Notes under the pieces: model-generated | What the model was told of the DNA's origin: nothing | The model's database searches: none | Seen by the model: only the letters and a program-made list of their open reading frames with translations | From: a virus | IMG/VR virus record: IMGVR_UViG_3300046507_000315 | Span: 1-40,062 of that record | DNA length: 40,062 nt | Direction: 5' to 3' (one strand) | Program-made: the position numbers and the translations under genes | Part shown: piece after piece, positions 23,321 through 31,247 of the stretch | Layout: each line of letters begins with the position of its first letter | Numbering within the stretch: the first letter of the stretch is position 1

Positions 23321-24565
23321 TTAAGTTTTGCTTGTCGCAATGAATCGGTTCGGCCCCGGTATGAACAGCGCCGCGCCCTGCCCCCCGACGTCGAAACTGA
23401 AACGCGACCGCGTAAGATTTTTCACGGTCAAGTCAGGCATGCCTACGCAGATGCCCTGCGTCGTCAGGAACATCGGCAACTCGCGCATGCCTGCCGAGCC
23501 GTCCTGAAACATCGTGCCGTCCACCATCGTCATCGCGCCATACACCGCGCCATAGCTCGCCTTGGGCACGTACTGAAAATCTGCGGGCGTTGAACCAACC
23601 AGCACGCCGCATGAGCGATCCGTGCCGATGAAAAAGCCGCTGCTCTTGCCCGAGTCGTAAAGCTCGCGATCGATGATCGGCGCCATCATCGTGATCCGGC
23701 CATCAGCCGGGATGTATCGGCGCGGATCGAAAAGCTCATAGGCGAACTCATCGGACGGGTAGATCACGTCCCCCTGTGCGACGAACATATGTCCGCGATA
23801 AAACGCAACTACCTGTCCAGCCGGTGGCGCCTGCCGGAACTGGGTGTCGAGCGGTAAATTCAGTTCGGTGGTGGCGCCCGCGTAGCTACCAGACGTTTGG
23901 GTATTGGCGAACACGCCGGCAAGGAACATTTCCTCGCCGTTGGGCGGGCTCAGATACAGCTTTTTAGCGACCACGCGGGGGTCAGCAGATACTGGCAACG
24001 TGTTGAACAGGAGTCCACCGCCGGCAGGCACCTGCACGAGCGCCGCGCCGGGCGCCCCCGACTCCTGCCCGTCGTTCATCGCCCACGTCAGCGTGAACTG
24101 GTAGGTGCCTGCGGGCATGTTGCCCACGCCTACCTGCACACCGGGCAGAGTTGGCGGTGCGGCCCCCCACGAGCGCACCGCCCCCTGCTCAATAACGCCC
24201 GTGTCGACTCCATTGGAGAAGTACGTGCGCCCATTGACCTGTATGAAGCTGACCGGCGCAGCGGCCTTCAGCGTGGCGAGCGTTGTGGCCGACATATCGG
24301 CATTCAACTGCTTCAGCACGCTGCCCTGCATGAAATAGCAGACGTCTCCCTGCGGATTGCTCCACACGGAGTGCGCGCTGCCGGCCGCGACCGTCGAATA
24401 TCCATCGCGGCGCGAGAGCGCGCCCGACTTATCCAGATCGACGTTGTTCGCAACCGCGAGATCGCCCTGGCCGAAACGGTCGGGCGTCACGTCATTGCGC
24501 AGCCCTGAAAACGACGAGTAGGAAACGACGTCCTGATCGCGCTGGGGGGTCTGGTTGTCGGCCAT
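23321..24565 (-). CDS. Tail hub/nozzle protein, beta-propeller type (414 aa)
   Basis: The N-terminus has the signature VVSYSSFSGLRNDVTPDRF, then NNVDLDKSGALSRRDGYS. The NN-x-x-x-x-x-x-G-x-LSRR-x-G pattern is typical of the nozzle/packaged-DNA stabilisation proteins of short-tailed phages (T7 gp12 / P22 gp10-like role). Blades follow, e.g. YFMQGSVLKQLNADM, GRTYFSNGVDTGVIE, FYRGHMFVAQGDVIYPSDE. It is encoded just after the adaptor (1-nt overlap), the usual order. In the virion it would extend the portal-adaptor channel. The role is inferred from motif and gene order. Confidence 0.82.
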   Translation of the reverse strand: MADNQTPQRDQDVVSYSSFSGLRNDVTPDRFGQGDLAVANNVDLDKSGALSRRDGYSTVAAGSAHSVWSNPQGDVCYFMQGSVLKQLNADMSATTLATLKAAAPVSFIQVNGRTYFSNGVDTGVIEQGAVRSWGAAPPTLPGVQVGVGNMPAGTYQFTLTWAMNDGQESGAPGAALVQVPAGGGLLFNTLPVSADPRVVAKKLYLSPPNGEEMFLAGVFANTQTSGSYAGATTELNLPLDTQFRQAPPAGQVVAFYRGHMFVAQGDVIYPSDEFAYELFDPRRYIPADGRITMMAPIIDRELYDSGKSSGFFIGTDRSCGVLVGSTPADFQYVPKASYGAVYGAMTMVDGTMFQDGSAGMRELPMFLTTQGICVGMPDLTVKNLTRSRFSFDVGGQGAALFIPGPNRFIATSKT

Positions 24566-25323
24566 CAGCGCACCCAGCTAAAGCCGTTCTGGCCGTACTT
24601 GAACCCGATATTCTGGAACATCTTGCGCTTGGCTTCCATGATCGCGGCGTCCACCGCGTCATCGAACGCTTTCTTGTGATCCGCGGCCGAAGTCGGCGCC
24701 CCCGCGTCTGCGTCGAACGTGCGCTGTGCACGGTACGCGGCCCACTCCAGCACATCGAGCTGGTAGCCCGAGGGGATTTCCGAGCGCCGATCCATGTCGC
24801 GCGCGTCGTAGCATGTGAGCGGCGTGCGCGCGACACGCATGGTGATGATCTTGCCGTCCTGATCCGGACCCGGGACCGGATAAATCGTCATCGTCACCCG
24901 CCCCTCGTGGTCATACACCAACGTCTCGTCGGTGTAGTACGCGATCGGGTTGCCCGGCGGAAGCTGGTACGGCGCGTTCGGGTTGAAGACCATGAAGCCC
25001 GGCGACGGCGCAGCCACCACCATCGCGTGCCCCGAGCGCAGCAGATCGCTCGGGTTATTGTCGTAGTTAGCCGAGAGCACAGACATGATGCTCTGGTGCA
25101 CCGGGTACGTTTTCACGCCATTGCGCAGTCGCAACTGCACAACCTCCGGTGAGGTGCTGTCGCGCAGGATCAGCGTGCGACGCGCAAAACGGGTTTCCGC
25201 GTCACCGATATAGCGCACCAGCGTCTCGTCCGACCACAGCGAATCGCGATCCCCCGCGATGATGTCACTCGTATCGCGGAGAATGTTGAAACGCAGTTCG
25301 CTGAGTTGGTCGGCGAGATTCAT
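24565..25323 (-). CDS. Head-tail connector/adaptor protein (252 aa)
   Basis: The N-terminal half has ILRDTSDIIAGDRDSLWSDETLVRYIGDAETRFARRT, the (W/F)SD-x-x-L-x-x-Y-x-x-DA signature of adaptor proteins that bind under the portal. A central beta part follows. The C-terminal IPSGYQLDVLEWAAYRAQRTFDADAG helix matches the second conserved block of the family. It sits directly upstream of the nozzle gene. Together with the portal this defines a podovirus-type neck. Confidence 0.85.
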   Translation of the reverse strand: MNLADQLSELRFNILRDTSDIIAGDRDSLWSDETLVRYIGDAETRFARRTLILRDSTSPEVVQLRLRNGVKTYPVHQSIMSVLSANYDNNPSDLLRSGHAMVVAAPSPGFMVFNPNAPYQLPPGNPIAYYTDETLVYDHEGRVTMTIYPVPGPDQDGKIITMRVARTPLTCYDARDMDRRSEIPSGYQLDVLEWAAYRAQRTFDADAGAPTSAADHKKAFDDAVDAAIMEAKRKMFQNIGFKYGQNGFSWVR

Positions 25324-25326
25324 GGC

Positions 25327-25797
25327 TTATTTCGGCTTTACCCAGCCCGCAGGGGCCGGCTTGTTGCGTACGATGCGGTACGGGAAACGCAGGCGGTCTT
25401 TCCAGCCCGTGATCTGGCGCGTCACTTCGTCCTGCACCGGCACAGACTTCACGGCGGCGTCGAGCACTTCAGTCAGGCCCACCGGCACCCATGCTTCGAT
25501 GCCCGGGATCAGCTTGAACGCCGCGCCGTCGACCCCGATGAACTGGCCGCCCGGGGGAATGTCGTCGTTGTCTTCGAGCACAATCCACAGCCGGTCCTGC
25601 GTCTTGACCGCGAACTCGGGCGGGACGTCTTTTTTCTGCTTGACGTGTTTCGCAGTCGTCACAACCGGCGTGTCAGGCGGCAGTTCTTCCGAGCGGAATT
25701 CGCTCGGCACGTCTTCGCCAAGATTGGAGCCAAGCACGTCGGAGACGGCTGTGGCTTCGGGAGAGGGTCGGTTTTTGCGGGGGGTCGTCATGGTCAA
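25327..25797 (-). CDS. Phage structural protein (156 aa)
   Basis: The first 60 residues are polar and likely flexible (KNRPSPEATAVSDVLGSNLGEDVPSEF). The rest (ELPPDTPVVTTAK...RLWIVLEDNDDIPPGGQFIGVDGAAFKLIPGIEAWVPVGLTEVLDAAVKS, then ITGWKDRLRFPYRIV) resembles small proteins found between capsid and adaptor genes in related phages. It starts in an ATGA overlap with the 81-aa gene; an in-frame second ATG at 25791 is also possible. It is probably a head or neck component. Function is unknown. Confidence 0.75.
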   Translation of the reverse strand: MTMTTPRKNRPSPEATAVSDVLGSNLGEDVPSEFRSEELPPDTPVVTTAKHVKQKKDVPPEFAVKTQDRLWIVLEDNDDIPPGGQFIGVDGAAFKLIPGIEAWVPVGLTEVLDAAVKSVPVQDEVTRQITGWKDRLRFPYRIVRNKPAPAGWVKPK

Positions 25798-26039
25798 TCG
25801 TCCTTGGCTGCTGCGTTAAACGACGATGCAAACTCCATGTCTGCATCGGGGGGCGGTTTCAGGTTATCGAGGTGCTTGCCCACGAAGTCTTTAACCTCTG
25901 CGGCGGTCGAAAACGCGTACGTCTTCCACGGGTCTTGCCAGTTGGATTTCGGTTTCTTGTTTTCTTCGTCGATCTTGGGATCACGCACCTCAACGGTGTA
26001 GCCGTTCTCCAGCACTTCAATCCGTACGGAACAGTCCAT
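25794..26039 (-). CDS. Small head-region protein (81 aa)
   Basis: The ATG at 26039 is chosen for the AAAGGAG site just upstream. The longer frame from 26186 would run through the terminator and into the preceding gene. The protein has a beta-like start (DCSVRIEVLENGYTVEVRDPK), a basic/acidic linker and a helical end (TYAFSTAAEVKDFVGKHLDNL, FASSFNAAAKDD). It is the first gene after the capsid terminator. I do not recognise a family. Confidence 0.72.
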   Translation of the reverse strand: MDCSVRIEVLENGYTVEVRDPKIDEENKKPKSNWQDPWKTYAFSTAAEVKDFVGKHLDNLKPPPDADMEFASSFNAAAKDD

Positions 26040-26061
26040 CACCGTGGGCTCCTTTACTTGG

Positions 26062-26095
26062 AAAAAAGCCCCGGAGCGCGTGCGCGCGGCCGGGG
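26062..26095 (-). terminator. Rho-independent terminator after the capsid genes
   Basis: On the minus strand the stem CCCCGG/CCGGGG (26090-26095 with 26069-26074) continues with an inner GCGCG/CGCGC pair and is followed by six T residues (26062-26067). It lies 24 nt after the stop of the 111-aa head gene and would end, or attenuate, capsid transcription before the tail genes. Confidence 0.85.
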
Positions 26096-26118
26096 ACTCC
26101 TGTGGCGCGGCGAGAAAC

Positions 26119-26454
26119 TTAGCCTTGCGCTTCGTAGACGTAGGTGGCGCTGGCGAGCAGCACGGATGCCGGGATCGTGATGCCACGGTCGCCGATCACG
26201 AAGCCCGTTGCGTCGACCGTCTGCGTGCCGGCCGCGATCGACTTCACGCTGTTCGCGCCCATGCCGTCCGACCATTCCCACGTGATCGGCGAGCCGGTGC
26301 CGACGATCTGCGTGAGCTTGAAGCGGCGGGCCTGAAAGCCGAGCGGCAACTGGTAGGCGACCGGGGTGCCGGCGTCGCCGGTGATCGAGCCCGAGGCGAA
26401 GTTCGCCACGCTGCTCGTATCGTTCTGTGTGAGTGCAACCACTTGGTTAGGCAT
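26119..26454 (-). CDS. Small head protein, possible capsid decoration (111 aa)
   Basis: This 111-residue beta-rich protein includes SSVANFASGSITGDAGTPVAYQLPLGF, RRFKLTQIVGTGSPITWEWSDGM and a closing GITIPASVLLASATYVYEAQ strand pair. It has an AGGAG site before the ATG. It is encoded directly downstream of the major capsid protein and before a strong terminator. This is the usual place for a cement or decoration protein, made in near-capsid amounts. The decoration role is inference. Confidence 0.78.
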   Translation of the reverse strand: MPNQVVALTQNDTSSVANFASGSITGDAGTPVAYQLPLGFQARRFKLTQIVGTGSPITWEWSDGMGANSVKSIAAGTQTVDATGFVIGDRGITIPASVLLASATYVYEAQG

Positions 26455-26488
26455 GAATGACTCCTGCTGGATACGTTGAGGTGTGAGC

Positions 26489-26520
26489 CTATGCGCCCAT
26501 ATATAGGTATGGGCGCATAG
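26489..26520. repeat. Perfect 13-bp hairpin between capsid and downstream gene
   Basis: The arms CTATGCGCCCATA (26489-26501) and TATGGGCGCATAG (26508-26520) enclose a 6-nt loop. It begins 7 nt after the capsid stop on the minus strand and has no T tract, so it is more likely an mRNA-stabilising or processing hairpin, or a protein site, than a terminator. Confidence 0.75.
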
Positions 26521-26526
26521 TCAGCC

Positions 26527-27576
26527 TTATGCCGTTGCGGCCACTTCCAAACGCGCCATCCATGCGTCGTTCAGGATGACTGCGGTGGTCATGGCCTTCC
26601 AGCCGACCGTGCCGCGCTGTGCGAGCGGGTCGCCCGGCGCCGGCTTCGGATTCACCACCATCGGCACCAGCGAGTCCTTGCCCTTCAGCGGCACGATACC
26701 GAACGCGTCGCGGCCGAGGAACAGCACCGGATACACGTCAGCGTTCACGCCGGTGGTCGAGCGCATCGCGGTGCCCGAACCGGCATATGCGCCGCCTGCA
26801 TCGGGGAACGGTGCAAAGACCGTCGAGGTCAGGTAACGGACCTGCTCGACCGCGCCGATTTCCATTTCCCACGGCGTCGTCGAACCGTACTGCTTGGTCG
26901 GGATGAAGCCCGTCATGCTACGGACGTCGGTTTCGCAGTCCGGGTGGACCAGCGCGACGTACGATGCTTCGACCGGCTCCGTGCGGAAATCGGGCGTCGA
27001 CTTGACGATGCTCGTGATCTTCTTCGCGTTCTGGCGGGTGAGTGCCGTGGTCACGCGACGCTGCATCGCGAGGCTGATCGGCGAGTTCACCGCCGAGCGT
27101 GCGCCGCCGTTCGCCCAAAAGACGTTCAGGCCAGCCTTCAGGATGTTGTAGCGGATCGTCTCGATGGTCTGCGCGGCCGATTCGCCGAGCGCTTCGGTCG
27201 CCTGCTGCAGCACCTGATCCTCAGCCGTGTCGAGCACCTGATCGGTGATCGTCACGTAGTCGCCGTACTGCACGAGCGTAACGGTGTAATCCTGATTGGA
27301 CAGTTGCTTGCCCGTCGGCGTCACACCTTCGACCAGCGGATTGAGCGCGAGCGGCGTGCTGAAGGCGTTTGCCGGGTTGCCGTCACCAGCCGCGCCCGTT
27401 GCGCCGAGCAGGAAGTAGCGGCGGAACTTGGCGACCTTCGTCGAATTCGTCGGGATCGGATAGGTCTGGCCGAACTTTTCCAGCACGAGATACGGCAGGC
27501 CGCGCTTGAGCAGTTGCGAAACGGCATACGCCGCCACCCGCGGGGAGATGTCCCCGTAATGCGTTGTTGCAGCCAT
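26527..27576 (-). CDS. Major capsid protein, N4-gp56 family
   Basis: This 349-residue protein has the HK97-fold features of the N4-gp56 capsid family. The N-terminus (MAATTHYGDISPRVAAYAVSQLLKRGLPYLVLEKFGQ, then STKVAKFRRYF) leads to VEGVTPTGKQLSNQDYTVTLVQYGDYVTITDQVLDTAEDQVLQQATEALGESA. A CxVHPD-like site (YVALVHPDCETDVRSM) and late strands (VYPVLFLGRDAFGIVPLKG) follow. GGGAG precedes the start. It follows the scaffold gene and has its own promoter about 95 nt upstream, consistent with high expression. It forms the icosahedral shell. Confidence 0.92.
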   Translation of the reverse strand: MAATTHYGDISPRVAAYAVSQLLKRGLPYLVLEKFGQTYPIPTNSTKVAKFRRYFLLGATGAAGDGNPANAFSTPLALNPLVEGVTPTGKQLSNQDYTVTLVQYGDYVTITDQVLDTAEDQVLQQATEALGESAAQTIETIRYNILKAGLNVFWANGGARSAVNSPISLAMQRRVTTALTRQNAKKITSIVKSTPDFRTEPVEASYVALVHPDCETDVRSMTGFIPTKQYGSTTPWEMEIGAVEQVRYLTSTVFAPFPDAGGAYAGSGTAMRSTTGVNADVYPVLFLGRDAFGIVPLKGKDSLVPMVVNPKPAPGDPLAQRGTVGWKAMTTAVILNDAWMARLEVAATA

Positions 27577-27670
27577 GTGTGGCTCCCATAAAGGTCGAAA
27601 TCTACGTTTCGGAGACTTTTACAGTGCCCCACAGCCCGTCTTGATTGGGTGCGTGCAGTGTGTTGCGAGG

Positions 27671-27699
27671 AATATAATTCTTGCGTATGCAGTTGTAAA
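27671..27699 (-). promoter_or_regulatory. Sigma70-type promoter for the capsid gene
   Basis: Read on the minus strand: -35 TTTACA (27694-27699), exactly 17 nt spacer, -10 TATATT (27671-27676). Each hexamer is one mismatch from consensus. It leaves a leader of roughly 90 nt before the capsid ATG. It lies in the only long gap between scaffold and capsid. Confidence 0.72.
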
Positions 27700-27732
27700 G
27701 GGGAAAGTCTCTCAACTCGCCCCTTTGTCTAG

Positions 27733-27757
27733 GAAAAAATAGCGCACGTTATGGCGC
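27733..27757 (-). terminator. Weak terminator candidate at the end of the scaffold gene
   Basis: On the minus strand a short GCGC-8 nt-GCGC stem overlaps the scaffold stop and is followed within 3 nt by six T residues (27733-27738). The stem is only 4 bp, so termination would be partial at best. It precedes the capsid promoter. Confidence 0.35.
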
Positions 27758-28738
27758 GGCGGAAAATTCCTTGAATGCCCCGTCAAAATCGTTGGGGTCT
27801 TCCGCCTTCGACGGCGCCGTGCCTGTTCCCTTCACCGGCTTCAGCGCGGCCACGGCTGCCGTGGGCAGCGCGGCGTTGGGCTTGGGTGCCGCCGCGGGCG
27901 GCGCAGCAGGCGCAGGAGCCGCAGCCGGTGCAGGAGCCGCCGCGGCCGGCGCCGTCCAACCTGTTTCCTTGCGGAACCGATCGACCAGATCGGCGATGTC
28001 TTCCGGCGTGCCCTTGGCCGTCACCTGCTCGTACGCGGCCTTCAGGTATGCGGGCTGTTTCTGCACCCAGTCGAGCACCGGCTGGCGCACCACGTTGTAA
28101 TCGGGGATCGCCTCGATCAGTTCACGGTATTGGGTCGACGACTCCAGACGCGGCACGACATCCATCAGCGGCTGAACCATCTTCGTGACTTCGCCGAAGA
28201 TGTGCGTGACAAGCGTGTGGTATTCAGCGCGGCGCTTGAGCGCTTCGCCAGCGGCCACATCCGGCCATTCCTTGTCATACGCGGCGATCAGCGCCTGCTC
28301 ATCGGCCGTGTAGATCGGCGCCGGGGCTTCGGCGGCAGGTGCGGGGGCTGGTGCAGGTGCCGGGGCGGCTGCCGGCGCCGGGCGGCTGCGCAGTTCCGCC
28401 AGTTCGGCCTGCAGGCGCTGATACTCGTCCGCGCTCGGCGGGGTATAAGCCGCCGGTGCCGGGCTGGGGGCTGGCGCTTCGGCTGCTGGCGCGGCCGGTG
28501 TCGGGGTGGGCGTGGGGGCTTGACCGTTAGTTGCGTCTGCAACTTCTTCCGATGCGGCCGGTGCCGGGGTGGGCGCGGGAGCGGGTGCCGGCGCGGCAGC
28601 CGGTTTCGGGTTGCTCAGTTCCGCGAACGCTGCCGAAAAATCATCTTCCGTCTGCTCCACCGACGCGACAGGGGCGGCAGCCGGCGTCGGGGTCGCTGCG
28701 GGCGTCGGGGCTTGGATCGTTTCTTCTACCGGGTCCAT
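27749..28738 (-). CDS. Scaffolding protein candidate (329 aa, Pro/Ala-rich)
   Basis: The sequence is dominated by Pro/Ala linkers. An ordered central helical region (about 145-265) runs from YTADEQALIAAYDKEWPDVAAGEAL to KQPAYLKAAYEQVTAKGTPEDIADLVDRFRKETGW. Short acidic/aromatic motifs occur near both ends: DDFSAAFAELS (about 32-42) and NDFDGAFKEFS (about 316-326). GAGGT precedes the ATG. Position between portal and capsid, acidic character and linker-rich make-up match scaffolding proteins of N4-gp56-type phages. The twin motifs may be the capsid-binding ends (inference). Confidence 0.8.
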   Translation of the reverse strand: MDPVEETIQAPTPAATPTPAAAPVASVEQTEDDFSAAFAELSNPKPAAAPAPAPAPTPAPAASEEVADATNGQAPTPTPTPAAPAAEAPAPSPAPAAYTPPSADEYQRLQAELAELRSRPAPAAAPAPAPAPAPAAEAPAPIYTADEQALIAAYDKEWPDVAAGEALKRRAEYHTLVTHIFGEVTKMVQPLMDVVPRLESSTQYRELIEAIPDYNVVRQPVLDWVQKQPAYLKAAYEQVTAKGTPEDIADLVDRFRKETGWTAPAAAAPAPAAAPAPAAPPAAAPKPNAALPTAAVAALKPVKGTGTAPSKAEDPNDFDGAFKEFSAAP

Positions 28739-28756
28739 AGTTTTACCTCGTGGGGG

Positions 28757-29014
28757 TTAAGCACCTGTCGGCGCGTTGTCAGAGAAAAAATCCTGAATCA
28801 GGTCGTGCAGTACGCGGGCTCGCGCCTGCGCGGCTGGCAGTTCAGCCTGCGGGCATCGCAGCAGAGTCGACTGGGCTTCCACCAATCTGCGCTCCAATAG
28901 TCGCTGGAGCGCTGATAGCCCCGGTTCCCCCCGGTACCGGCGCACCTGCTCCGTCAGTTCCTTGAGGCGTTCCCGTTCCGCCAGCATCTGCTGGCTGGTT
29001 ACTGGCTGAGTCAT
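28757..29014 (-). CDS. Small helical head protein overlapping the portal C-terminus (85 aa)
   Basis: This protein is almost all helix: MLAERERLKELTEQVRRYRGEPGLSALQRLLERRLVEAQSTLL, then AAQARARVLHDLIQDFFSD. It fits a pattern of small proteins encoded between portal and scaffold in related phages (pG-x-x-L-x-x-x-L followed by Arg-rich helix). AAGGA lies upstream of the ATG at 29014. The first 173 nt overlap the 3' end of the portal gene in another frame. Composition, motif style and the ribosome-binding site all suggest that it is real rather than a shadow. Confidence 0.72.
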   Translation of the reverse strand: MTQPVTSQQMLAERERLKELTEQVRRYRGEPGLSALQRLLERRLVEAQSTLLRCPQAELPAAQARARVLHDLIQDFFSDNAPTGA

Positions 29015-31178
29015 CTGTCTGTCCTTGTGGGGTGAGGGAGTCGGGGTTCAGCCCTTTTTCGAGGGCACTGAGGATAACGTTGGCCGTCTGCGCCTGCCCG
29101 GCGGCGGTGTTCTTGCCGGCCTGCGAGATGTCCTTGAGCGCTGCCGCGAGGATTTCCCGCACCTGCGCCTGCGCAAGCTGCTGCGCCTGCTGCTGCTGTT
29201 CCTGCTGCTGCTGCGCTACCTGCGCGTCCACCGCATCGCATTCCTTGTCGGTCATCACCAGATCGTCGACCTCCAGATCGCGTACGCGCACCTTCGCACG
29301 CAGCAGGTTGCGCGGCTTCAGATACTTCTTTTCCTCGTCGGTCAGCGTCTGCGACATCGAGTCCAGCTGGATGCCCAGCACTTCCTTGGCGATCAGGCTC
29401 GTGGCGCCGCGGGCGATCGGCGTAAAGTCGCCCTTGATCTGCTCGTTGCCGCTGTTGAAAATCTTGTTGAACAGCAGGATCGAGTTGATCACCGAGATGG
29501 TGAACATGTCGAAGTTGCGCACCACGTCCTTGAACGGCAGCGCCGCGTCGCCGCGCAGCATGGAAGCGCCGGCCGCGGTGCGGAATGGCTCGCTCGGGCC
29601 TTTCTGCATGTCACCGCCGGTGCCGACGTTCACGAACGTCTCGTTGTCCGCAAAGTCCATGAACGTCTTGATCATCGACTGCAGTTCGTTGACGTGAAAC
29701 GGCAGATCGATGGAGCGCACCGCCGGCACGTTGACGGTGGCCGGTTCTGTGTCCTCGCGGTACCACACCTTGTCGGGCTGGACGCTGCTGATGTCCTGAT
29801 AGATGCCGAGCAGCTTCGTGTTGACTTCCACGTTGCGCTGCACCGACGCGTTATCGAGCATCATCCGAACCGACGCGCAGATCGACAACTGGCTGTCGCG
29901 CACGATCTGCGGCAACCCGTTGCCAAGAATGAACGACTCGTTTTCCTCGAAAATGAAGTGGTGGTAAAGCTGCATGGTCGCGTCGACCTTGGCGCCCTTC
30001 AGCAACTGGGTCCACGGGTCGAGCATCGCCTTGATCACCACGTCGTCGACCACCCACACTACCGCGTGCAGGTCCGACTGCAGATCGGCCTCGCTCACGG
30101 TGACACCCAGTTCCGCCATCTCGCTGCCCTGCAGATAGCCCGTCCAGACGTACGCCTCGTACTTGTTCTTGGCAACGTGCTGTGTGTTAAGCGTCGGCCC
30201 GAGCGCGAGAATTTCCGTCTCGTACGCGCGGCGCTTATAGTTGCCGTTCGGCCAGCGTTTGAGCGCCTGATCGATCTGATCGGGCAGGAAGTCGGGCCGG
30301 TTTTTGAGCTTCACAAGCTCGTGTCGCGAGAGCACCACGCGCTCGAATTGCCCATCCATCTGGTGCAGCGTCTTGGCCGACAGGTCAGGGTAGTAGTCCC
30401 ACAGCGGCACGAACTCGAAGCGCGGCCGATAGCTCATGATCGGCGTGGCCATCAACCGGCCGTTGCCGTCCATCTGCCACGTACGCTGCTGCTGTTCCTC
30501 GACGAACGGCCCCTTGAGCACGCCCGCGCCGTATTTGATGCCTGACGCCAGCACCTTGCGGCACAGCGCCGTGTAGCTGATTTTCTTGGCGCCGCCGAGT
30601 TCGTCGAGCTGGTCCTCAATCTCGAGTTCCATCCGGCTGCAGCGCTTTCGCGCGAAGTCGCGGATTGCTGCCTCGATGTCCTCGTCGTCGGGCTGCTGCG
30701 GCGGGGTGCCCGGTGCAGCGCCTGGCATCGCGGACCCCGGGCCACCATCGGGCGCGGCTGCCTGCGGCGGCACCAGCATGTCGAGAATCTTCTGCAAGTC
30801 CTCGTCGTCCAGATCGGGCAGCGGGCTCGGCGAGATGGTCCAGTTCTTGTCGTCGACCGGGAACAGCAGGTTCATGAGCCGCGAGAGCATCGAGACGCAC
30901 TTCCACCGCGTCACCTTCGGATAGGCGCGCGAGCGGTTGATGTCCATGTTCTGCTCGATGTCCGGATCGTAGACGCCGAGATACTGCCGTGCGTTGCGCT
31001 CCCACTGAAGTTCGGCAACGCGCCGCTCCCACTCATACTGCTTGAAGCGCCCCGTGAGCATGCTCCCGAGCTTGGCAAGCCCTTCCGGACGCAGTTCGAC
31101 CGATGCCTGCTGCAGCATGGTCGTCGCGTCGGGCTGGATCGCGCTCGGGTCCGCGGTGTCGCGCTGCGGCGTGGACAT
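28842..31178 (-). CDS. Portal protein (778 aa)
   Basis: This long portal follows the large terminase. The N-terminal region reads GRFKQYEWERRVAELQWERNARQYLGVYDPDIEQNMDINRSRAYPKVTRWKCVSMLSRLMNLLFPVDDKNW. Later parts include LPFHVNELQSMIKTFMDFADNETFVNVGTGGDMQKGPSEPFRTAAGASMLRGDAALPFKDVVRNFDMF, typical of podovirus portals. A Gln-rich crown-like helix (about 670-690) and a Gly/Pro/Thr low-complexity tail end the protein. The length (near N4 gp59 size) fits N4-gp56-type phages. It forms the dodecameric DNA channel at one capsid vertex. GAGGGG precedes the start. Confidence 0.9.
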   Translation of the reverse strand: MSTPQRDTADPSAIQPDATTMLQQASVELRPEGLAKLGSMLTGRFKQYEWERRVAELQWERNARQYLGVYDPDIEQNMDINRSRAYPKVTRWKCVSMLSRLMNLLFPVDDKNWTISPSPLPDLDDEDLQKILDMLVPPQAAAPDGGPGSAMPGAAPGTPPQQPDDEDIEAAIRDFARKRCSRMELEIEDQLDELGGAKKISYTALCRKVLASGIKYGAGVLKGPFVEEQQQRTWQMDGNGRLMATPIMSYRPRFEFVPLWDYYPDLSAKTLHQMDGQFERVVLSRHELVKLKNRPDFLPDQIDQALKRWPNGNYKRRAYETEILALGPTLNTQHVAKNKYEAYVWTGYLQGSEMAELGVTVSEADLQSDLHAVVWVVDDVVIKAMLDPWTQLLKGAKVDATMQLYHHFIFEENESFILGNGLPQIVRDSQLSICASVRMMLDNASVQRNVEVNTKLLGIYQDISSVQPDKVWYREDTEPATVNVPAVRSIDLPFHVNELQSMIKTFMDFADNETFVNVGTGGDMQKGPSEPFRTAAGASMLRGDAALPFKDVVRNFDMFTISVINSILLFNKIFNSGNEQIKGDFTPIARGATSLIAKEVLGIQLDSMSQTLTDEEKKYLKPRNLLRAKVRVRDLEVDDLVMTDKECDAVDAQVAQQQQEQQQQAQQLAQAQVREILAAALKDISQAGKNTAAGQAQTANVILSALEKGLNPDSLTPQGQTDDSASNQPADAGGTGTPQGTDGAGAPVPGGTGAISAPATIGAQIGGSPVDSAAMPAG

Positions 31179-31215
31179 GTGGTTTTCCCCTCGTTATTGG
31201 TGTGCGCCTATGTGT

Positions 31216-31239
31216 CCATACGCACATATATACGCATGG
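31216..31239. repeat. AT-rich hairpin between terminase and portal genes
   Basis: The arms CCATACG (31216-31222) and CGCATGG (31233-31239) pair with one G-T wobble around a cacatatata loop. The sequence resembles the hairpins at 26489-26520 and 38247-38278. It lies in the 69-nt gap after the terminase stop on the minus strand. Confidence 0.6.
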
Positions 31240-31247
31240 TCGGCATG

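Noticed and set aside
29025-30545. 506-codon plus-strand frame opposite the portal gene
   Set aside because: It is an antisense shadow of a high-GC gene: Arg/His/Leu/Val-rich composition, no motif, no ribosome-binding site. The portal on the other strand is well supported.
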